Below are positions 57,609 to 64,000 of a stretch of 64,000 bases of DNA, in pieces. Position numbers and translations under genes: made by a program. Under the pieces are notes generated by a model that was not told the DNA's origin, searched no databases, and was given only the letters and a program-made list of their open reading frames with translations. Position 1 is the first letter of the stretch; each line of letters starts with the position of its first letter. The DNA is from Dyella sp. BiH032 (lineage in GTDB: Bacteria > Pseudomonadota > Gammaproteobacteria > Xanthomonadales > Rhodanobacteraceae): assembly GCF_031954525.1 (NCBI RefSeq), contig NZ_CP134867.1:4154001-4218000 (forward strand), in the 5' to 3' direction.

Positions 57609-57638
57609 CTAGCCCTCCCCTTTCGGGGAGAGGGCTAG
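57609..57638. terminator. Hairpin between convergent genes
   Basis: CTAGCCCTCCCC and GGGGAGAGGGCTAG pair around TTTC with a two-base bulge. It lies between the stop codons of the NTF2-like gene and the GNAT gene and could terminate both. It also resembles the C-rich hairpins of the repeat family in this window. Confidence 0.5.
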
Positions 57639-57675
57639 AACAGCGGCCGGGCGGGACGCAGGCCCCGCACCCATG

Positions 57676-58209
57676 CTAACGGCGGAAAACGATCGTCGGC
57701 TCGCCGTGGTACACGCTGCGCTGCCACTCGCTGAACCCGGCTCTTTCGGCCACGCGGATCGAAGCCAGGTTGTCCGGTGCGATGATGCACACGGCGCGCA
57801 TCTGCGGCAGCGTGGCGGACGCCCATGCGGTCGCCGCCGCGACGGCTTCGCTGGCGTAGCCCTTGCCGTGTACGGCCGGCGACAGAACCCAGCCGAATTC
57901 GAGCATTCCAACCAGCGACGGATCGAATTCGCGCCGGAAATCGGCGAAGCCGACATCGCCGACGTAATGTCCGCCGTCCTTCTCTTCCACGGCCCAGTAG
58001 CCGTATCCCAGCATGCCCCACAGGCCGCGCGAGGCCAGCATGCGCCGCCAGGTTTCCTCGCTGGAGAACGGGCGTCCGCCGATGAATCGCGTCACCAGCG
58101 GATCGCTCCACAGAGCCGTGCAGGCCGGGTGATCGTCCGGGTGATGCGCGCGCAGCCGGAGCCGCGCGGTCTCCAGCACCGGCACCTCGCTGACCGGCGC
58201 GGCGGCCAT
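57676..58209 (-). CDS. RimJ/RimL-type GNAT acetyltransferase
   Basis: A 177-residue GNAT enzyme. ETARLRLRAHHPDDHPACTA at the start, YWAVEEKDGGHYVGDVGF in the middle, and the acetyl-CoA site VHGKGYASEAVAAATAWA followed by NLASIRVAERAGF. The RimL-like group acetylates N termini or small amines; the substrate is unknown. The ATG overlaps the nusB stop, so it is the last gene of the rib-nusB transcript. Confidence 0.88.
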   Translation of the reverse strand: MAAAPVSEVPVLETARLRLRAHHPDDHPACTALWSDPLVTRFIGGRPFSSEETWRRMLASRGLWGMLGYGYWAVEEKDGGHYVGDVGFADFRREFDPSLVGMLEFGWVLSPAVHGKGYASEAVAAATAWASATLPQMRAVCIIAPDNLASIRVAERAGFSEWQRSVYHGEPTIVFRR

Positions 58210-58654
58210 CAGCCCTTCTTTTCCACCGCGCGCAGCTGCGCGGCCAGCTTGTCCAGCACGCCGTTGACGTAGCTGTGGCCGTGGTCGGCGCCGAAGCGCT
58301 TGGTGACTTCGATGGCTTCGTTGATCACCACGCGGTACGGCACGTCCGGGCGGTACTTCAGCTCGTAGGCCGCCATGCGCAGCGCAGCGCGCTCGATCGG
58401 GTCGATCTGGTCGATCTCGCGATCGACGTACGGCTTGAGGCTCTCGTCGATGGCGGCGAGGTTGTGCTCCACGCCGTGCAGCAGGTCCTCGAAATAATCG
58501 AGGTCGGCCACTTCCATGTCCTGCTCGTGCTGGAACTGCTGGATCACCGAATCGATGCCGCTCCCGCTGAGCTGCCACGCATACAGCGCCTGCAGCGCGC
58601 GGCGGCGGGCGCGCGAGCGCGCGGCCAGGTCGATGCCGTCGGTACGAGGGTTCA

Positions 58655-58655
<1 letters not shown>
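58209..58655 (-). CDS. nusB: Transcription antitermination factor NusB
   Basis: A 148-residue all-helical RNA-binding protein that joins NusE at boxA to suppress termination in rRNA operons. It has RSRARRRALQALYAWQLSGS at the start and IERAALRMAAYELKYRPDVP, VVINEAIEVTKRFG and YVNGVLDKLA toward the end, all family hallmarks. The ATG overlaps the ribH stop, the conserved ribH-nusB pair. Confidence 0.96.
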
Positions 58656-59116
<461 letters not shown>

Positions 59117-59161
59117 GGGTATGCGTTTCCTGGGCAGGTCGGCCCGTGAGGGCCAGCTATT

Positions 59162-60121
59162 TTACGGGATTTGGGGCAGCGTGCCCGGGTCCGGCCGGGA
59201 CTCGGCCGCGGCCAGGTGCGGGTAGCCGCCGAAGGACAGCCTGGCCTCCCCGTCGGCCACGCGCAGGCGCGCGGCCGCGCCAAACGGCAGGGTGAACTTG
59301 TCCGGCTCGTGGCCGAACGGCAGCTCCCGGACCACCGGCACCCGCGCCGCGCGGCCGATCTGGTCGAACGCGGCATCGAGGTCGTAGCCATTGTCGTAGG
59401 CGGCCGGCCGGCACTGGCTGAAATGGCCCAGCACCAGGGCCTGCTGCCGGTCGAGCACGCCGGACAGATGCAGTTGGTACAGCAGCCGCTCGATGCGGTA
59501 AGGCGGTTCGCCTACATCCTCGACGAACAGGATGCCGCCCTCGATGCGCGGAAAGTACGGCGTACCGATCAGGCTGCACAGCACGGCGAGGTTGCCGCCC
59601 CAGAGGGGACCCTCGACGTCCAGTTCCTCTTCGCGGGGCGTCGCCCAGATCGCGGTCGACTGCGGCCCGGCCACGGTGCGCCAGAAATGCTCCCACATCA
59701 GCGGATGAAGCTCGGGGGCGCCGAAATCCGCGCCCAGCATGGGGCCGCCGAAAGTGACCAGGCCGCTTTGCGCGTACAGCGCCAGCTGGATCGCCGTGAA
59801 GTCGCTATGCCCGACCAGCACCGTGGCGGTATCGGCCAGCCGCTCGCGCAGCGCGCCATAGTCGAGCTGTTCGAGCAGGCGGGTGGCTCCATAGCCGCCG
59901 CGGATCGCCAGGACGATGTCCGGCAGTTCGTCCAGGCTGGCCAGCGCATTGAGGTCGGCCACGCGCTGGTCGTCCGAACCGGCGTAGCGCAGTTCGGCAC
60001 GATCAAGCACGTCCAGACCCTCCAGCGTGCAGCCGGCTGCGCGCAGCCGCGCAATGCCGCGCTTCACCGCCGCGTGGTCGTGGGGGTAGCCGGAGGGAGC
60101 GATCAATCGGATGACGGTCAT
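59162..60121 (-). CDS. ldcA: LD-carboxypeptidase (S66 family, LdcA-like)
   Basis: A 319-residue S66 serine peptidase. The nucleophile Ser is near residue 106 in VLVGHSDFTAIQLAL, with the catalytic Glu in FVEDVGEPPYRIERLLYQL and His in LVLGHFSQCRPA. The N terminus is IRLIAPSGYP, and AIRGGYGATRLLE is typical. LdcA removes the terminal D-Ala from murein tetrapeptides in the cytoplasm during wall recycling; MccF-type immunity enzymes are an alternative in the same family. It is inserted between ribH and ribB on the same strand, 45 bases before ribH. Confidence 0.9.
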   Translation of the reverse strand: MTVIRLIAPSGYPHDHAAVKRGIARLRAAGCTLEGLDVLDRAELRYAGSDDQRVADLNALASLDELPDIVLAIRGGYGATRLLEQLDYGALRERLADTATVLVGHSDFTAIQLALYAQSGLVTFGGPMLGADFGAPELHPLMWEHFWRTVAGPQSTAIWATPREEELDVEGPLWGGNLAVLCSLIGTPYFPRIEGGILFVEDVGEPPYRIERLLYQLHLSGVLDRQQALVLGHFSQCRPAAYDNGYDLDAAFDQIGRAARVPVVRELPFGHEPDKFTLPFGAAARLRVADGEARLSFGGYPHLAAAESRPDPGTLPQIP

Positions 60122-60202
60122 GGGATGGGCGGGCGGTGAGGAAGGCGCCAGTATGCCGCGCGCGCCGTGGCCGCCACGTGGCGGCGCACGGCGCAGGACG
60201 GG

Positions 60203-61294
60203 TCAGACGTGCTCGACGACTTCCAGGCCGAAGCCGCCCAGGCCGACCAGCTTGCGCGGCGTGCCCAGCACGCGCAGCCGATGCACGCCCAGGTCCGCCA
60301 GCATCTGCGCGCCCAGGCCGAGCTGACGCCATTCCTGCTGCTGGGCCTCCTCAGGCGCTTGTGCCGACGGTTGGCGACTCAGGCGCCGCAGCAGCGCGTC
60401 GGGGGTGTCTTCGCCGGAGAGCACCAGCAGTACGCCCCGTCCTTCGTCAGCGATGCGGCGCAGCGCGGAAGTGACGGTCAGGCCCAGGTCCTCGCGCTGC
60501 AGGTGGAGCACGTCCGACAAGGTATTGCGCACGTGCACGCGGGTGAGCACCGGCGCGCCATCGTTGACCTTGCCGCGGACCAGCGCGAAGTGCAGGCCGT
60601 GGCGGATCGCGTCGCGGTACGCCACCAGGCGGAACGGCCCGAATTCGGTCGCGACTTCTTCCTCGTGCACGCGCTGCACGGTCTTCTCGGTTTCCAGGCG
60701 GTAGCGGATCAGGTCGGCGATAGTGCCGATCTTCAGGCCGTGCCTCTTCGCGAAGACCTCCAGTTCCGGCCGGCGCGCCATCGAGCCGTCCTCGTGCAGG
60801 ATCTCGATCAGCACTGCGGACGGCTCCAGCCCGGCCAAGGCGGCCAGATCGCAGCCCGCTTCTGTATGGCCGGCGCGGGTGAGCACGCCGCCGGGCTGCG
60901 CCGTGAGCGGGAAGATGTGGCCGGGCTGCGAGAGGTCTTGCGGCTTGGCATCCGACTTCACCGCCACCTGGATGGTGCGCGCGCGATCGTGCGCCGAAAT
61001 GCCGGTGGTGACGCCTTCGGCGGCTTCGATCGAGACGGTGAAGTTGGTGTGGTACGGCGAGGTGTTGTCGCTGACCATCGGGCGCAGGCCGAGCTGCCGC
61101 GTGCGCTGCTCGGTAAGCGTGAGGCACACCAGGCCGCGCGCCTCGCGCACCATGAAATTGATGTCCTCGGGCCGCACCATCTGCGCGGCCATGATCAGGT
61201 CGCCTTCGTTCTCGCGGTCCTCGTCGTCGAGAATCACGACCATGCGGCCGGCGCGGATGTCTTCCAGGATCTCTGGGATGGTGTTGAAAGCCAT
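60203..61294 (-). CDS. ribB: 3,4-dihydroxy-2-butanone 4-phosphate synthase with degenerate GTP cyclohydrolase II-like domain
   Basis: A 363-residue RibBA-like chain. The N-terminal RibB domain is complete: VVILDDEDRENEGDLIMAA, TGISAHDRARTI, PGHIFPLTAQPGGVLTRAGH and HTEAGCDLA, making the four-carbon unit for riboflavin. The C-terminal RibA-like domain starts with TEFGPFRLVAYRDAIRHGLH, but the zinc site, normally three Cys around a CLTGD-type motif, is replaced by VHVRNTLSDVLHLQREDLG with no Cys. The cyclohydrolase half is therefore predicted inactive, and a separate RibA is expected elsewhere. Confidence 0.93.
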   Translation of the reverse strand: MAFNTIPEILEDIRAGRMVVILDDEDRENEGDLIMAAQMVRPEDINFMVREARGLVCLTLTEQRTRQLGLRPMVSDNTSPYHTNFTVSIEAAEGVTTGISAHDRARTIQVAVKSDAKPQDLSQPGHIFPLTAQPGGVLTRAGHTEAGCDLAALAGLEPSAVLIEILHEDGSMARRPELEVFAKRHGLKIGTIADLIRYRLETEKTVQRVHEEEVATEFGPFRLVAYRDAIRHGLHFALVRGKVNDGAPVLTRVHVRNTLSDVLHLQREDLGLTVTSALRRIADEGRGVLLVLSGEDTPDALLRRLSRQPSAQAPEEAQQQEWRQLGLGAQMLADLGVHRLRVLGTPRKLVGLGGFGLEVVEHV

Positions 61295-61342
61295 GGGTGT
61301 TCCTTGGGGGATGCGCCGCCGCGCGGCAGCGGCGCGGGGAAG

Positions 61343-61984
61343 TCAGGCGAAGCCGTGCTGCTTGAGGAAGTTTTCGTCCAGCCGCGGCGGCTCGCCGCTG
61401 CCGATCAGGCGCTCGATGTAGCGCGCCACCACGTCCACTTCCAGGTTGACGGCGTCGCCGGGGCGGCGCGTCTTGAACGCGGTGTGCTCGACCGTGTGCG
61501 GGATCAGGTTCACGCCGAAACGATGCCCGTTCACCTCATTGACCGTGAGGCTGGTGCCGTCGATGCAGATCGAGCCCTTGGCGGCGATGTAGCGCGCGAG
61601 GTTCGCGGGCGCCTCGAACACCCAGCGCAGCGAGCGTCCGTCCGGCGTCACCGAGACCACCTTGCCCACGCCGTCGACGTGGCCGGACACAAGATGTCCG
61701 CCGAGCCGGTCGGCCAGGCGCAGCGCCTTTTCGAGGTTCACCGGATCGCCGGCCTTGTGCTTGCCGAGCGTGGTGAGCGAAAGGGTCTCGTTGGAGACGT
61801 CCGCGCTGAAGCCGCGCGGCTCCAGCGTCACGGCGGTCAGGCAGACGCCGGAGACGGCGATGCTGTCGCCCAGTTGCACGTCGGCAAGGTCGAGGTCGGC
61901 GGTGTCGACGTACAAGCGCACGTCGCCGCCGCGCGGTTCGAGCCGCGCGATGCGGCCCACGCTCTGGATGATGCCGGTGAACAT
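61343..61984 (-). CDS. ribE: Riboflavin synthase alpha chain
   Basis: A 213-residue enzyme that dismutates two lumazine molecules to riboflavin. The two homologous lumazine-binding halves each begin with the family pattern: MFTGIIQSVGRIARLE and VSGHVDGVGKVVSVT. SIAVSGVCLTAV in the first half matches GTSLTVNEV in the second. It is the first gene after the FMN riboswitch; ribD, which often precedes it, is not present here. Confidence 0.96.
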   Translation of the reverse strand: MFTGIIQSVGRIARLEPRGGDVRLYVDTADLDLADVQLGDSIAVSGVCLTAVTLEPRGFSADVSNETLSLTTLGKHKAGDPVNLEKALRLADRLGGHLVSGHVDGVGKVVSVTPDGRSLRWVFEAPANLARYIAAKGSICIDGTSLTVNEVNGHRFGVNLIPHTVEHTAFKTRRPGDAVNLEVDVVARYIERLIGSGEPPRLDENFLKQHGFA

Positions 61985-62114
61985 CAGCGCACCTCCTGCA
62001 CGGAGGCGATGGCAAAACGAGTTGTGTCAGTCATGAAACGTTTCCCGCCTGGTGTCTGCGAAAAACGCCCCAAGGCGCATGGCAGGCGCACGCCCGCGAA
62101 GGCGTCCGCCGTAC

Positions 62115-62310
62115 CGTCTTCTCTCATCCGGACTTTCCGGAAGTCCCTTCGCCGAGCAGCGCGAAGGCTTCCGACCGTCGGCTCCGGCATCGGACCGGAT
62201 CTGCTGACCTTTTGCTCTTGGAGCAAAAGCGCTCGCGGGCTCGTGTCGTCCGCCCTTGCGGGCCTTCTTCACCTACCGCCGGTGGGGAATTTCACCCCGC
62301 CCTGAAGACG
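62115..62310 (-). promoter_or_regulatory. FMN riboswitch (RFN element) controlling the rib operon
   Basis: On the minus strand the element begins CTTCAGGGCGGGGTGAAATT, then CCCCACCGGCGGTAGGTGAA, contains AGCCCGCGAGCG and a GACCGGTCCGATG-like arm, and closes with CCGGATGAGAGAAG. These are the invariant RFN blocks in the right order. About 130 bases remain before the ribE start for the expression platform. High FMN should reduce expression of ribE-ribB-ldcA-ribH-nusB. Confidence 0.93.
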
Positions 62311-62391
62311 TCGTTGTGGTTTGGATGCCGGCGAACCGGCGGCCGGGAGTCTAGCACCGGCGGGCGTTCGCCGGGATGGACGGTCTGTCGC

Positions 62392-63297
62392 CTACCGCAG
62401 CTCGGCGGCCAGGTAGTCGATCAGCGCACGCAGGGCCGGCGCGCGATCCGCACCCGGCAGCCAGACCAGCTGGATCGGCGACACACTCAGATCCCAGGCC
62501 GGCAGCACCCGCGCCAATCGCCCTGCGGCGATCAGCTCATCGGCCATGTAGTCACCCTGGATGCCGATGCCCACGCCCGCCAGCAAGGCCTCGCGGGTAG
62601 CGGTGGAGTCGTTGCAGGTCAGCACCGGGTCTACGCGCACGGAGCGCCGGCGGCGCCCCTGGCTGAACTGCCAGAGCGTGCCCGTGCGCAGGCCGCTGAA
62701 CGCGACGCAACGGTGTGCCTTGAGTTCGGCTGGGTCCATCAGCGCAGGAGCCGAGGCGAGGTAGGACGGCGCGGCACACAGATAGCGGCGCATGTCGCCC
62801 ACGCGCCGGGCCACCAGTTGCGCATCCGCCAGGCGACCCACGCGGATGGCGAGATCGATGCGGCCGGCGACGAGATCGGCATAGGCGTCGTCGTACACCG
62901 CTTCGATGCGGATCTGCGGATGACCCGCCATGAACCGGGCCAGCACCGGCGCCACGCACAGGCGCCCGTACGCCGCGGGCAGATGCACGCACAACCGGCC
63001 GGACGGCTCGCCGCCGCGCGGGCGCAGATCCGCGGCGAGGTCGAGCATCACCATTTCCAGGCGCTCGCAGTGCGCCAGCAACTGCTCCCCGCGCGGCGTG
63101 AGCGTCATGCGTCGCGTGGTGCGCAGGAACAGCTTGCCGCCCACGGCTTCCTCCAGCGACGCGATACGCCGGCTCAGCACCGACGGCGTGCACCCCGCCT
63201 CCCGCGCGGCGCGGGAAAAATTGAGCAGGCGTGCGGCGATGGCGAAACCACGCAGTTCACGCAGGCGGCCGGGAGTGAGCTCGAACGATTGATTCAT
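62392..63297 (-). CDS. LysR family transcriptional regulator
   Basis: A 301-residue LysR regulator. The N-terminal winged helix-turn-helix covers LRGFAIAARLLNFSRAAREA, GCTPSVLSRRIASLEEAVGG and LFLRTTRRMTLTPRG. The effector domain is of the CrgA-like kind (GRLCVHLPAAYGRLCVAPVL, IDLAIRVGRLADAQLVARRV). It is divergent from the dehydrogenase gene with a 90-base gap and probably regulates it. The effector is unknown. Confidence 0.92.
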   Translation of the reverse strand: MNQSFELTPGRLRELRGFAIAARLLNFSRAAREAGCTPSVLSRRIASLEEAVGGKLFLRTTRRMTLTPRGEQLLAHCERLEMVMLDLAADLRPRGGEPSGRLCVHLPAAYGRLCVAPVLARFMAGHPQIRIEAVYDDAYADLVAGRIDLAIRVGRLADAQLVARRVGDMRRYLCAAPSYLASAPALMDPAELKAHRCVAFSGLRTGTLWQFSQGRRRRSVRVDPVLTCNDSTATREALLAGVGIGIQGDYMADELIAAGRLARVLPAWDLSVSPIQLVWLPGADRAPALRALIDYLAAELR

Positions 63298-63387
63298 GGG
63301 ATGAATAAAAGATGTGCTTTGCCGAAGGATTATCACCCTTCGCAAGCAGGCGGACCATGGCGCCATTCCCAACCCGCGGAGCCCTCC

Positions 63388-64000
63388 ATGCGCGCCTATC
63401 AGCTCAACGCCTTCGGCATCGACCATCTCCAGCTCACCGAACAGCCGGCACCCCGTCCCGGCCCGGGCCAGGTGCTGGTGAAGATGGAAGCCGCCTCCCT
63501 CAATTTCCGCGACCACCTGCTGGTGAACGGCACGCTCTACCGCGACGTCGCGCTTCCGCTGACCCCCGTCTCCGACGGCGCCGGCACCGTACTGGAAGTC
63601 GGCGAAGGCGTGACCCGCTTCCGCCCAGGCGACCGCGTCACCACCTTCTACAAGGCCCGCTGGCTCGCCGGCGCCATGCGTCCGGAATGGGAAGGCGCCG
63701 ACCTCGGCGGCCCCGGCCCCGGTGCCATGCGCGAACTGGCGTGCTACGACGCCTACACGCTGGCCCGCACGCCATCGCACATGAGCGCACTGCAGGCCGC
63801 CACCCTCCCCATCGCCGCGCTCACCGCCTGGACCGCACTGGAACAGGCACACGTCACCGCGGGCCAGACCGTCCTGCTGCTTGGCACCGGCGGCGTTTCC
63901 CTGTTCGCGATGCAGTTGGCGAAAGCCCGCGGCGCGAAGGTGATCCTGCTTTCCTCCAGCGACGAGAAGCTGGAACGCGCCAAGACGCTCGGCACGGACA
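63388..64000 (+). CDS. Zinc-type alcohol dehydrogenase/quinone oxidoreductase family protein, 3' end outside the window
   Basis: The first 204 residues are visible. A GroES-like domain (MRAYQLNAFGIDHLQLTEQP, SLNFRDHLLVNGTLYRD, PLTPVSDGAGTVLEVGEGVT, FRPGDRV) is followed by the start of the Rossmann domain (LLLGTGGVSLFAMQLAKARG). The NFRDHL pattern, in place of a zinc-Cys, suggests the NAD(P)-dependent quinone oxidoreductase-like branch. It is divergent from the LysR gene, its probable regulator. Confidence 0.88.
   Translation, partial: MRAYQLNAFGIDHLQLTEQPAPRPGPGQVLVKMEAASLNFRDHLLVNGTLYRDVALPLTPVSDGAGTVLEVGEGVTRFRPGDRVTTFYKARWLAGAMRPEWEGADLGGPGPGAMRELACYDAYTLARTPSHMSALQAATLPIAALTAWTALEQAHVTAGQTVLLLGTGGVSLFAMQLAKARGAKVILLSSSDEKLERAKTLGTD

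Overview
The window is high-GC gammaproteobacterial chromosome. Gene content and order (pilU-pilT-proC-yggT, aroK-aroB-hemE, holD-rimI, a riboflavin/nusB/thiL/pgpA cluster) and four copies of a hairpin-rich ~420 bp intergenic repeat fit the Xanthomonadales, most likely a Rhodanobacteraceae member such as Dyella, Luteibacter, Rhodanobacter or Frateuria. The assignment is inferred from protein character and synteny, not from a database search. No rRNA, tRNA, CRISPR array or insertion sequence was recognised.

Left part (1-27300), mostly housekeeping. A truncated BON-domain protein is followed by the twitching ATPases pilU/pilT, then proC-yggT, a cobalamin-type binding protein, pdxH with a YjbQ protein, a glycerate-kinase-like protein and a YbjQ protein. 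Next come an epimerase, aroK-aroB, hemE, a VOC protein, a DUF4328 protein, valS, pssA-holD-rimI, proS, an H-NS family gene with a clear promoter and terminator, a ThrE-like exporter, and an NfeD/SPFH pair. The four large repeats sit in intergenic space, always beyond at least one gene's 3' end.

Centre (27400-45150), the most interesting locus. Reading leftwards there is one HlyD/MacA-type adaptor, one MacB-type ATPase and eight MacB/FtsX-type permeases arranged as four two-gene units. These are followed by a DUF885 metallopeptidase-like protein, a sigma-54-dependent NtrC-type response regulator, a small exported protein and a sensor kinase. A consensus-quality -24/-12 (sigma-54) promoter lies 36-50 bp before the adaptor start. 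Six copies of a TGTCCG/CGGACA half-site lie about 65-130 bp upstream of it. I infer one regulon in which the kinase/regulator pair switches on an exporter whose permease module was amplified by nested duplication.

Right part (45184-64000). A Fur-box-controlled hemP with an unrecognised downstream gene is followed by an aldo/keto reductase, a DUF4442 protein and a TolC-family protein with a long unusual N-terminal region. The TolC gene is divergent from a 1415-residue protein made of 13 Ig-like repeats (a probable secreted adhesin). Then come pgpA-thiL, an NTF2-like secreted protein, a GNAT protein, and nusB-ribH-ldcA-ribB-ribE under an FMN riboswitch. The window ends with a LysR regulator divergent from a truncated zinc-type alcohol dehydrogenase/quinone reductase.
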